This document shows, piece by piece, positions 7,408 to 14,144 of a stretch of 37,101 nucleotides of DNA. Source of the stretch: Ilumatobacter sp. (GTDB lineage Bacteria > Actinomycetota > Acidimicrobiia > Acidimicrobiales > Ilumatobacteraceae); contig JABJAB010000012.1 of the NCBI GenBank assembly GCA_018666235.1, positions 1-37,101 on the forward strand, given 5' to 3'. Numbering within the stretch: the first letter of the stretch is position 1; every line of letters begins with the position of its first letter. The translations under genes were made by a program, and so were the position numbers. The notes beneath the pieces were generated by a model. The model saw only the letters and a program-made list of their open reading frames with translations. It was not told the origin of the DNA and searched no databases.

Positions 7408-9864
7408 ATGACTGATACCACTGACGACACCACACCCGGCGGTTCGATCCAACCGATCGCGCTCAACGACGAGATGGAGAGCTCGTTCCTCGAGTACGCG
7501 ATGTCGGTCATCATGTCGCGCGCTCTGCCAGACGTGCGCGACGGCCTCAAACCAGTGCACCGCCGAATCATCTGGGACATGGAAGAGCAGGGCTTCCGCC
7601 CCGACCGTGGCCACGTCAAATGCGCTCGCGTTGCCGGCGACACGATGGCGCGGTTCCACCCGCACGGTGACTCTGCCATCTACGCCGCGCTCGTGCGGAT
7701 GGCCCAGCCGTTCTCGTTGCGTCATCCGCTGATCGACTTCCACGGCAACTACGGCTCCCCCGACTTCGGTCCCGCCGCCTCGCGCTACACCGAGTGTCGC
7801 CTTGATCCGTTGGCGATGGAGTTGCTCGCAGGCATCGACGAAGACACCGTCGACATGATCCCGAACTACGACGGCACCACCGAGGAGCCCCTCGTGCTTC
7901 CGGCGCGGTTCCCCAACTTGCTGGTCAACGGCAGCCAGGGCATTGCGGTCGGTATGGCGACGAACATCCCCCCGCACAACCTTGGCGAGGTCATCGACGC
8001 AGTCGTGCACCTCATCGACCACCCCGAATCCACGCCGGACGATCTCATGGAGTTCGTCAAGGGGCCCGACTTCCCGACCGGCGGTCAGATTCTCGGCAAG
8101 GCCGGGATCATGGACGCCTATCGCACAGGTCGCGGCTCGGTGAAGACCCGTGCCAAGGCCTCGATCGAAGAGGGCAAGAACGGTCGGTACGAGATCGTCG
8201 TCACCGAGTTGCCGTACCAAACGTCGTGCTCTGCCATCGCTGCTCGCATCCAGCAGCTGGTCGACAACGGTGACCTCGATGGAATCGCCGACGTCAACGA
8301 CGGCTCGAACGGTGGCAAGACTGAGCTGATTATCACGCTCAAGCGCGATGGCAATGCCAACGTCGTAATGAACAACCTGTTCAAGCTCACGCAGCTGCAG
8401 TCGACGTTCTCGATCAACATGGTTGCCCTGGTCAGGGGCGTTCCGCGCCAGATCAACCTCCGCGACGCTCTTGTTGCCTACGTGGAGCACCAGGTCGAGG
8501 TCATCACCCGGCGCACCGAGAACCGGCTGAAGAAGGCCCGACATCGCGAACACATCCTCGAGGGGCGAATCAAGGCCCTCGATGTCATCGATGAGATCAT
8601 CAAGCTCATCCGGGCCAGCGACGACGTCGCCATCGCTCGTGACGGCTTGATGTCGGCACCCTTTGAATTCTCCGAGATTCAGGCGAACGACATCTTGGAC
8701 ATGCAGCTTCGTCAGCTGACCCGGCTGTCCAGGATTGACCTTCAGACCGAACTCGACGAGCTGCGGCTCAAGATCATCGATCTGCAAGGGATCCTGGACG
8801 ATCCTGCTCGGCTCAACTCCGTCATCAAGGACGAGGTCACCGTGATCCGTGACAAGTTCGCGACCGATCGTGTGTGTGAATTGACGTATGACGACGGTGA
8901 CATGTCGATTGAGGACCTGACCGACGACAAGGAACTCGTCATCGTGATGACCGAGGCCCAGTACGTCAAGGCGGTGCCGGCCGGCTCGTTCAAGACCCAG
9001 GGCCGCGGCGGCCGTGGCGTGTCAGGCGGCAAGCTCAAACTCGACGACATCGTGCGTCACGTCATCTTCACCACCGCCCACGCGCACCTCTTGTTCTTCT
9101 CGAACTTGGGCAAGGTGTATCGGCTCCGCGCGCTCGAAATTCCCGAGCGCGAGCGCACAGCCAAGGGCATGCCCATCGTCAACTTGCTCCCACTCATTCC
9201 CGGCGAGCGCGTCGAGGCGATCATCGACACTCGCGAGTTCGGTGTCGATCGATACCTCTTCTTTGCGACCAAGAACGGTGTCGTCAAGAAGACCACCTTC
9301 ACCGAGTATGACAAGAGCCGTCGCGACGGGCTGATTGCCATCAACTTGAAGGACGGCGACGAGCTGGTCAAGGTCATCGAGACCAACGGTGACGACGACA
9401 TCTTCATGGTCTCGGGCGGCGGTATGACCATCCGGTTCAACGAAAATGACGTCCGCTCAATGGGGCGGACTGCTGCAGGCGTGCGCGGAATGAAGTTGAA
9501 GAACGCTGCGGATCGAGTCGTGTCTGTCGACGTGGCTCGTGACGACACCGCGATCTTGGTCATGACCGAAGCCGGCTACGGCAAGCGGACACAACTGGAC
9601 AAATTCAATGTTCAGGGCCGCGGCGGACAGGGCGTGCGGGGCATGAAGCTCACGGGCAAGAAGGGCGAAGTTGTCGCAGCGTTCATGGTCGGTATCGACG
9701 ACGAAATTGTTGCGGTATCCACGGGTGGGATCACCATCCGCATGGAAGTCCGTGAGATCTCTTCCCAGGGTCGAGATGCCACCGGCGTTCGAGTCATGAA
9801 CATGGACGACGGTGACACTGTTGGATCGGTCGCACCGATCATTGCCGTCGACGGAGAAGACTGA
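7408..9864 (+). CDS. gyrA: DNA gyrase subunit A
   Basis: GyrA cuts and rejoins DNA and wraps it through its C-terminal beta-pinwheel. The 818-residue protein has the N-terminal cleavage domain with R126 and catalytic Y127 (in AASRYTEC, where AAMRYTE is usual), a coiled-coil tower, and a six-bladed C-terminal domain. A GyrA-box-like QGRGGRG begins the pinwheel and a second QGRGGQG occurs later, which supports gyrase rather than topoisomerase IV. The quinolone-binding helix reads HPHGDSAIYAALV: S89 matches E. coli S83, but A93 replaces the usual acidic residue (E. coli D87, M. tuberculosis D94). The gene lies 18 bp after gyrB without an obvious Shine-Dalgarno, so translation may be coupled. Confidence 0.96.
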   Translation: MTDTTDDTTPGGSIQPIALNDEMESSFLEYAMSVIMSRALPDVRDGLKPVHRRIIWDMEEQGFRPDRGHVKCARVAGDTMARFHPHGDSAIYAALVRMAQPFSLRHPLIDFHGNYGSPDFGPAASRYTECRLDPLAMELLAGIDEDTVDMIPNYDGTTEEPLVLPARFPNLLVNGSQGIAVGMATNIPPHNLGEVIDAVVHLIDHPESTPDDLMEFVKGPDFPTGGQILGKAGIMDAYRTGRGSVKTRAKASIEEGKNGRYEIVVTELPYQTSCSAIAARIQQLVDNGDLDGIADVNDGSNGGKTELIITLKRDGNANVVMNNLFKLTQLQSTFSINMVALVRGVPRQINLRDALVAYVEHQVEVITRRTENRLKKARHREHILEGRIKALDVIDEIIKLIRASDDVAIARDGLMSAPFEFSEIQANDILDMQLRQLTRLSRIDLQTELDELRLKIIDLQGILDDPARLNSVIKDEVTVIRDKFATDRVCELTYDDGDMSIEDLTDDKELVIVMTEAQYVKAVPAGSFKTQGRGGRGVSGGKLKLDDIVRHVIFTTAHAHLLFFSNLGKVYRLRALEIPERERTAKGMPIVNLLPLIPGERVEAIIDTREFGVDRYLFFATKNGVVKKTTFTEYDKSRRDGLIAINLKDGDELVKVIETNGDDDIFMVSGGGMTIRFNENDVRSMGRTAAGVRGMKLKNAADRVVSVDVARDDTAILVMTEAGYGKRTQLDKFNVQGRGGQGVRGMKLTGKKGEVVAAFMVGIDDEIVAVSTGGITIRMEVREISSQGRDATGVRVMNMDDGDTVGSVAPIIAVDGED

Positions 9865-9868
9865 TCCG

Positions 9869-9883
9869 CACCGTCCGACGGTG
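9869..9883 (+). terminator. Weak hairpin after gyrA
   Basis: CACCGT, loop CCG, ACGGTG form a perfect 6-bp stem 4 nt after the gyrA stop. No T-run follows, so termination is uncertain. Confidence 0.3.
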
Positions 9884-9937
9884 ACAACATCGGCCGACGC
9901 GCCCTTCTTGCTGCGATGCAGCCCAACTCAAATGAGT

Positions 9938-9945
9938 GAGGGGAG
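9938..9945 (+). promoter_or_regulatory. Shine-Dalgarno of the TadE-like gene
   Basis: GAGGGGAG, 5 nt before ATG 9951, selects this start over the in-frame GTG at 9936. Confidence 0.65.
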
Positions 9946-9950
9946 TTCGC

Positions 9951-10262
9951 ATGAGATGTCAACAAGATCGCGGCCAGTCCGCCGTGCTGGTGTTGGTCGT
10001 GGCGTTGCTACTTGGTGTTGCGCTGCTGACGGCGCTGGTCGACTTCGGGGGTGTGACACAGGATCGGGCGCGGGCGCAGACTGCTGCTGATGCTGCTGCG
10101 CTGGCGTCACTGGACGGTGGTGCAGCCGCCGCACACGATTTCGCTGCTCGCCATGGGGCAACAGTGGTCGCGTGGTCGCGTGGCCCGGGAGATGATGAGG
10201 TGACGGTCCGGGTACGCCTCGGCGAGAGCACGGCAACCGCCAGGGCATCGAACGCACCGTGA
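9951..10262 (+). CDS. TadE/TadG-like small membrane-anchored protein
   Basis: This 103-residue protein has a short basic N terminus (MRCQQDRGQSA), one hydrophobic segment (VLVLVVALLLGVALLTALVDFG) and an Ala-rich helix RARAQTAADAAALASLDGG. That combination is the hallmark of TadE/TadG-like pseudopilin-related proteins (the Rv3660c-neighbourhood TadE-like type in actinobacteria). Relatives are usually encoded with tad secretion or pilus genes; here it stands alone between gyrA and the DUF3566 gene. It is predicted to be anchored with the C terminus outside. The role is unknown: an orphan minor pilin or a cell-envelope protein is possible. Confidence 0.75.
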   Translation: MRCQQDRGQSAVLVLVVALLLGVALLTALVDFGGVTQDRARAQTAADAAALASLDGGAAAAHDFAARHGATVVAWSRGPGDDEVTVRVRLGESTATARASNAP

Positions 10263-10325
10263 ATTCAGGCAGGTGTGTGTCCGGGTCAGATCATTGCGTG
10301 ACAGGCTCATCAGTAACGGGTTGCG

Positions 10326-10331
10326 TACACT
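10326..10331 (+). promoter_or_regulatory. -10 hexamer for the DUF3566 gene (leaderless layout)
   Basis: TACACT ends 7 nt before GTG 10339. It is the main reason for choosing that start over the far upstream in-frame ATG at 10273. Confidence 0.6.
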
Positions 10332-10338
10332 CGCCGTT

Positions 10339-11271
10339 GTGAGCAAGATCGAAGAGGATCTCGAATCGTCGCTGGCGAGCGATGCTGTCGACGCGCTCAC
10401 CGCCGATCACACCGGTGACGCTGACGGCCCGAGTACGGCGGAGCTCGACGCGCTCGATGAATCGCTGGTCGAATCGATCGAGGAGTACGCATCCAGTGAG
10501 CCCGATCAGCCCGTAGGTGCAGAGGCCGGCACCACTGCTGCTGTCACGGACGCCGAGGTGAACGAGGACGCCACGTCTGACACGTCTGACACGTCTGATG
10601 TGGCCGAGGTCCCGACCGGGATCCTTGAAGAGTTACGCCGGGCCGACATCGACGGCCCGGTCGTCGACCACGCTCCACAAGATGACACGACGTCGTCGCG
10701 ACGTCGCCCGAAACGCCCGGTTGACTACGACCCGGCGCCAGTACCGGTTCCGCTCAAGGTGCCCCGCATCCTGGGCCGCAAGCCACGTGTCCGCAAGGTC
10801 ACCCGCGTCGTTCGGCACGTTGACCCGTGGTCGGTGTTCAAGATTGCTCTGCTCACCAACCTGGTGTTGTACGTGATCGTGCTGACCGCTGGCGTCTTGC
10901 TCTGGAACGTTGCCTATGCCACAGGCACCGTCGAGAACGTCGAGCGCTTTTTCGAGTCGTTCGGCTGGCAGTCCTTCGAATTCAACGGCGGCGAGCTCTA
11001 TCACAGCGCCTGGATTGCTGGCCTGTTCGCAGTGCTCGGCTTGACTGGGCTCTGGGTGCTGCTCGCCACACTGTTCAACCTGATCACGGATCTTGTCGGT
11101 GGCGCCCGATTCACCGTGCTCGAAGAAGAAGTCGTCGAGTCACGAACCTCACCAATGCGCCGGTTTGTGGTGCGTCGACCGGAACCAGAGATTCCGGTCA
11201 CGCTGTCCGATGCGTCTGGCCCGCTGATTCGCGAAGCCATCATCGACGACACCGGCGACATCGAACGCTGA
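10339..11271 (+). CDS. DUF3566 transmembrane protein (Rv0007-type)
   Basis: Actinobacteria carry a DUF3566 protein directly after gyrA; Rv0007 of M. tuberculosis is the syntenic member. The family's biochemical function is not established, although a link to cell envelope or division has been suggested. The 310-residue product has an acidic, disordered N-terminal half (about residues 1-150) with the tandem TSDTSDTSD, then a basic stretch and the DUF3566 domain from VDPWSVFKIALL to VLEEEVVE. That domain has two membrane segments: LLTNLVLYVIVLTAGVLLW and the stretch starting AWIAGLFAVLGLTGLWVLL. A basic tail follows. The start is GTG 10339, supported by TACACT 7 nt upstream. tRNA-Ile follows, as in mycobacteria. 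Confidence 0.9.
   Translation: MSKIEEDLESSLASDAVDALTADHTGDADGPSTAELDALDESLVESIEEYASSEPDQPVGAEAGTTAAVTDAEVNEDATSDTSDTSDVAEVPTGILEELRRADIDGPVVDHAPQDDTTSSRRRPKRPVDYDPAPVPVPLKVPRILGRKPRVRKVTRVVRHVDPWSVFKIALLTNLVLYVIVLTAGVLLWNVAYATGTVENVERFFESFGWQSFEFNGGELYHSAWIAGLFAVLGLTGLWVLLATLFNLITDLVGGARFTVLEEEVVESRTSPMRRFVVRRPEPEIPVTLSDASGPLIREAIIDDTGDIER
10573..10599 (+). repeat. Tandem 9-bp repeat inside the DUF3566 gene
   Basis: Three adjacent copies of ACGTCTGAC (the last ends in T) encode TSD three times in the disordered acidic region. Copy-number change would keep the frame, so length variation among strains is plausible. Confidence 0.8.
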
Positions 11272-11323
11272 CCCGACCCGAACGACTCGGGATTCCTCTG
11301 TGGTCGTTTCGGATGGCCGCCGA

Positions 11324-11329
11324 TAACAT
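11324..11329 (+). promoter_or_regulatory. -10 hexamer for tRNA-Ile
   Basis: TAACAT ends 12 nt before the mature 5' end. tRNA-Ala has a TATCGT hexamer at exactly the same 12-nt distance. Confidence 0.5.
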
Positions 11330-11341
11330 CGCGTACTCGCT

Positions 11342-11415
11342 GGGGCTATAGCTCAGTCGGTTAGAGCGCATCCCTGATAAGGATGAGGTCCCTGGTTCGA
11401 TTCCAGGTAGCCCCA
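11342..11415 (+). tRNA. tRNA-Ile (anticodon GAT)
   Basis: A full cloverleaf can be drawn: acceptor stem GGGGCTA/TAGCCCC, D arm GCTC...GAGC, anticodon stem CATCC/GGATG with loop CTGATAA (anticodon GAT at 11376-11378), and T arm CCTGG TTCGATT CCAGG. The discriminator A is at 11415. The next bases are CCC, so the CCA tail is not encoded and must be added by nucleotidyltransferase. It follows the DUF3566 gene, as ileT does in mycobacteria, and is closed by a strong terminator. Confidence 0.97.
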
Positions 11416-11422
11416 CCCAGCG

Positions 11423-11449
11423 AACGAGACCCTTCGGGGTCTCGTTTTT
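11423..11449 (+). terminator. Intrinsic terminator after tRNA-Ile
   Basis: A 10-bp stem AACGAGACCC / GGGTCTCGTT closes a stable C(TTCG)G tetraloop and is followed by a run of T. It is a textbook rho-independent terminator. It ends the conserved replication block. Confidence 0.92.
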
Positions 11450-11529
11450 GGTTTTCGGGTGTGACCAGGGGCGATGGTGAACGATCTTCGACCTGTCTCA
11501 CAGGGCAAGACGGTGCTGTCCAGAGGCCG

Positions 11530-12192
11530 TCATGCCAGAGTCGGAGACCACCAGGCATCACGTTCCGGTGGGGCCCATGAACTCAGGGGGTAGGGGCTGT
11601 CGTCGAAGGTGTCGGCGCGTTCAGCAATGAATCGTGGTTCGAAAATGGAGATGGGGTGTGCGTCGCCTCGTCGAAGGACCCGACCAGAACGTTGGAGGTG
11701 AGCTGGTGCAGCAGCGGCAGCACCAGGGTTGCATTGGGCGACAACCTTCCTCAACAGCTCGACCGTGGCAAGTGCGTCGCCTTTCGCTGAGCTGTCGTCG
11801 GGGTACTCAACTCCGTGGGCTTCGCAGGCGAGGCTGAGCCGCATTCTCGTCGCAATCAGCGTGTCGAATCCAGCCGGCGTCGTGAGATTGGCATCCAGGA
11901 GCTCAAATTCCCTTGAGAGCATCTCAAGGTCGAACGAAAGATCGTGACCAGCGGGGCATGCACCGTCGAGTCGGCTTGCAACGTCACCAGCGATCTCTTC
12001 GAAGTACGGGGCCCCTTGGAGCATCGACTCGCTGATTCCACCGGTGCTGGTCGTTGATATCGCCCGGGATGGGCGTACGAGTGTCTCCCAGACGTCGAGA
12101 ACGGTGCCCGTCAAGCCGAGCGTCACCAGAGCGATTTCGATGATCTGGTCAGTTCCAACGAAGACCCCTGTTGCGACCGTGGCAATCACCAC
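11530..12192 (-). CDS. Degenerate DnaQ-like (DEDDh) exonuclease-fold protein, probably inactive
   Basis: The 220-residue product has the DnaQ-type exonuclease core: DQIIEIALVTL, a WETLVRPSR turn, SMLQGAPYFEEIAGDVASRL, motif II GHDLSFDLEML and a motif III region SSAKGDALATVELL. The catalytic set is broken. Motif I, normally DxETTG, reads ATVATG, so both acidic residues are lost, and the motif III His is replaced by Ser; only the motif II and III Asp residues remain. A poorly conserved tail of about 60 residues follows. GTG 12192 starts just at motif I, with no Shine-Dalgarno and no -10 hexamer. The frame stays open to 12384 but lacks an ATG, GTG or TTG. It may be a pseudoenzyme with a binding role or a decaying gene. 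Confidence 0.7.
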   Translation of the reverse strand: MVIATVATGVFVGTDQIIEIALVTLGLTGTVLDVWETLVRPSRAISTTSTGGISESMLQGAPYFEEIAGDVASRLDGACPAGHDLSFDLEMLSREFELLDANLTTPAGFDTLIATRMRLSLACEAHGVEYPDDSSAKGDALATVELLRKVVAQCNPGAAAAAPAHLQRSGRVLRRGDAHPISIFEPRFIAERADTFDDSPYPLSSWAPPERDAWWSPTLA

Positions 12193-12496
12193 GATTCGGT
12201 CGGCGCCTCCACAGCTCTCGCTGAAATCGACGGCTTCACCAGTGGTGACCTTCGCAGCGAGCGGATCTTCAGTTGAGGTGTTGCCGTCGTCCCGCTGTGG
12301 GTGACAGGCAACCGCTTTGCGCGATGAGATTTGACGGCGGGAAGACCATGGAAGAACGGATGCGATCCGCGAAAAGTAGGCCCCTCATCGAGCGAAATGA
12401 CCGCCCGCGACATGTTGCTACCGAAAAACTATCCCTGTGCTACCTGGGACTCCTCAACCCGACCGCGCTCGCTGTGTATCGAGTGGCAGCAACGAT
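12193..12496. other. Gene-free interval upstream of the degenerate exonuclease
   Basis: No supported gene lies in these 304 bases. The exonuclease frame continues open on the minus strand to 12384, and its last 40 or so codons (ending SESCGGADRIVV) look as if they could once have been the N terminus. They lack a usual start codon. No promoter-start hexamer arrangement or hairpin with a T-run was found. Confidence 0.5.
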
Positions 12497-12853
12497 TCAG
12501 TACCGGCTGAACCCAATCACGTGCGAGTGATACACGGCGCCGAGCGGATCAAGTGCGGCGCGCGCATCGTCGCCAATCTCACCGAACACGTTGATGCTGA
12601 TATCAGCAATCTCCAACAGCTTGCCGAGCGTCTCGCCGACATTTCCGAGATGGACGAGGATGTGCTCAGCGCTCGGGTACTGCTCGATCAGCGTGCACTC
12701 GGTCTGGTCCGCGTTCATGTACCACTGGTAGCCGAGCATGTTCGGCTCGTTCTGTTCGACGAGCGCGGTCGCCTCAGCGGCGAGCGACTTGAAGGCGTCG
12801 ACCTGTCCGTCGTGAATCTTCCATGACACTGCGTACTGGATCTGGTCAGCTAT
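12497..12853 (-). CDS. ABM-like dimeric alpha-beta barrel protein, apparent ATA start
   Basis: The product resembles small antibiotic-biosynthesis-monooxygenase (ABM) domain proteins, ferredoxin-like folds that act as dimers; substrate unknown. Motifs include VSWKIHDGQVDAFKSLA (strand 1 and helix 1), GYQWYMNADQTECTLIEQYPSAEHILVHL and a C-terminal HVIGFSRY strand. The first ordinary start codon, GTG 12829, falls inside strand 1 and has no ribosome site. Eight codons upstream, ATA 12853-12851 is preceded by a perfect AAAGGAG with 6-nt spacing. The frame from it reads (M)ADQIQYAVSWKI, exactly what the family needs for strand 1. I therefore annotate 118 residues from ATA. The other reading is a mutated ATG that weakens the gene. 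Confidence 0.7.
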   Translation of the reverse strand: MADQIQYAVSWKIHDGQVDAFKSLAAEATALVEQNEPNMLGYQWYMNADQTECTLIEQYPSAEHILVHLGNVGETLGKLLEIADISINVFGEIGDDARAALDPLGAVYHSHVIGFSRY

Positions 12854-12859
12854 CGGAGG

Positions 12860-12866
12860 CTCCTTT
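12860..12866 (-). promoter_or_regulatory. Shine-Dalgarno pointing to an ATA codon
   Basis: AAAGGAG (minus strand) lies 6 nt before ATA 12853-12851 and 30 nt before GTG 12829. The spacing is right only for the ATA. Confidence 0.65.
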
Positions 12867-13005
12867 GTTGGTCGGTTGCATCAGAACCTAGACCAATCGC
12901 GAGATACGTCAGTACAGCTCGCACTCCCGCCCCCACTCGCGCTGGTCTCGTCGTCGGGTTTCCGACCATGAGAACTGACACGTTGCGATTGGGCGTCCGA
13001 TCGAA

Positions 13006-13011
13006 CATGCT
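13006..13011 (+). promoter_or_regulatory. -10-like CATGCT before the microprotein
   Basis: CATGCT ends 6 nt before ATG 13018. The same hexamer stands 6-7 nt before the starts at 20675 and 30549, so it is probably a variant -10. Confidence 0.4.
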
Positions 13012-13017
13012 CAAGGA

Positions 13018-13152
13018 ATGAAATTCATCCGTGGGGCGATTTCGGCGATCCTGCTGGCAGGCGCATTTGCCGCTGCATTGCGGGTACGCGGCACTGGTGG
13101 GACTCCGCCACAGCATGGCGGATGGCGCCCGCTTGAGCTGCCGGAGAACTGA
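13018..13152 (+). CDS. 44-residue single-TM microprotein
   Basis: This small gene encodes one hydrophobic helix (FIRGAISAILLAGAFAAAL) followed by a Gly/Pro-rich hydrophilic tail ending RPLELPEN. It resembles nothing I recognise. Its stop overlaps the next start as TGATG (13150-13154), so translation of the dehydrogenase-like gene is probably coupled to it. A CATGCT hexamer 6 nt before its ATG matches other gene starts in the window. The coupling and the basic-hydrophobic N terminus are the main evidence that it is real. It is predicted to be a membrane anchor or a short exported peptide. Confidence 0.55.
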   Translation: MKFIRGAISAILLAGAFAAALRVRGTGGTPPQHGGWRPLELPEN

Positions 13153-14144
13153 TGACACGTCTCGCCCTCGTCGGCAGCGGCGTCACCGGTGAACGGATTG
13201 CGAAGCGACTCGACCTTGTCGCTCCCGGTTGCGAAGTGGTCGCGGTCGACCCGCGGGGAACCATGGCTGAGGCGGCAGATTGCGATGTTGCGGTGCTTGC
13301 TCACGGTGGCCCGCAGATTCGTTCGGCGGTCAAGCTCTTGGCACACGGCGTATCGGTGGTCTCCACCTCGGATGACCTTGACAACGTTCGGGCGTTGAGC
13401 GAGCTGCACGAGTCGGCGGCTCAGCACGGCGTGTCGGTTGTCGTCGGAGGCGGAATGTCGCCGGGACTGACGGGCCTGCTCGCTCGATACCTCGTCGGAC
13501 AGCTGCACCACTGCGACGAGATTCACCTCGCCGTTCACGGAACAGCCGGTCCAGCTTGTGCCCGTCAGCACCACAAGGCGCTGGCCGGACGTGCTGTTGG
13601 CCTGCACGATGGGCAACAGATCAATCGCCCGTCGGGATCGGGCCGTGAACTCTGCTGGTTCCCCGAGCCGGTCGGTGCCTACGACTGCTATCGCGGTGAA
13701 CTCGCATCGCCGATGCTCCTCCACGAGTTGTTCCCTGATGTTCATCGCATCAGCGCTCGCGTTTCAGCCAACCGCCGCGACCGCCTCACTGCACGCCTAC
13801 CAATGTTGAGCCCGCCACACCGCGAAGGCGGAGTGGGTGCGGTGCGTGTTGAAGTGCGCGGCGCGAACTCGAGCGGTGAACGCCTGACTCTTGTGGCCGG
13901 CGTTGCAGAACTCGTTGGCACGTGCGCCGCTGCGACAGCCGCTGCCTTCACTGGTGCGATCGTCCGTGGCGACCTCGACCCTGGAGTGACTGTCGCAGGC
14001 GACGAGCGCCTCGACACGATCGGTCTCCTCCGCGAGATCGAACGGCTTGGGGTGCGGTTGCAGGAGTTCACCGGCATCCCACATCCGGCCCACCCGGTCT
14101 CTACGCCAATCCAACCGCTGACGAACGATCCTCATCATGGCTGA
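13152..14144 (+). CDS. NAD(P)-binding Rossmann protein, saccharopine-dehydrogenase-like
   Basis: The 330-residue protein opens with the dinucleotide-binding motif GSGVTGERIA (residues 8-17). It continues with a second strand ending VVAVDPRG and the pattern CDVAVLAHGG...VKLLAHGVSVVSTSDD, as in the saccharopine dehydrogenase / carboxynorspermidine-type Rossmann group. GGGMSPGLTGLLARYL and VAGVAELVGTCAAATAAAF are likely domain-interface helices. The substrate is unknown. ATG 13152 overlaps the stop of the upstream microprotein, and its own end overlaps the hydrolase start by 8 bp. The three genes therefore look like one tightly coupled operon. Confidence 0.75.
   Translation: MTRLALVGSGVTGERIAKRLDLVAPGCEVVAVDPRGTMAEAADCDVAVLAHGGPQIRSAVKLLAHGVSVVSTSDDLDNVRALSELHESAAQHGVSVVVGGGMSPGLTGLLARYLVGQLHHCDEIHLAVHGTAGPACARQHHKALAGRAVGLHDGQQINRPSGSGRELCWFPEPVGAYDCYRGELASPMLLHELFPDVHRISARVSANRRDRLTARLPMLSPPHREGGVGAVRVEVRGANSSGERLTLVAGVAELVGTCAAATAAAFTGAIVRGDLDPGVTVAGDERLDTIGLLREIERLGVRLQEFTGIPHPAHPVSTPIQPLTNDPHHG

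Noticed and set aside
6616..8787. 723-codon open frame antisense to gyrB and gyrA
   Set aside because: Long antisense frames are expected in high-GC genes. Its translation is Val/Asp/Arg-rich without any recognisable domain, and both gyrase genes on the other strand are certain.
10273..10338. N-terminal extension of the DUF3566 protein from ATG 10273
   Set aside because: The extra 22 residues cover the TACACT promoter hexamer and have no family match. GTG 10339 has the proper 7-nt distance.
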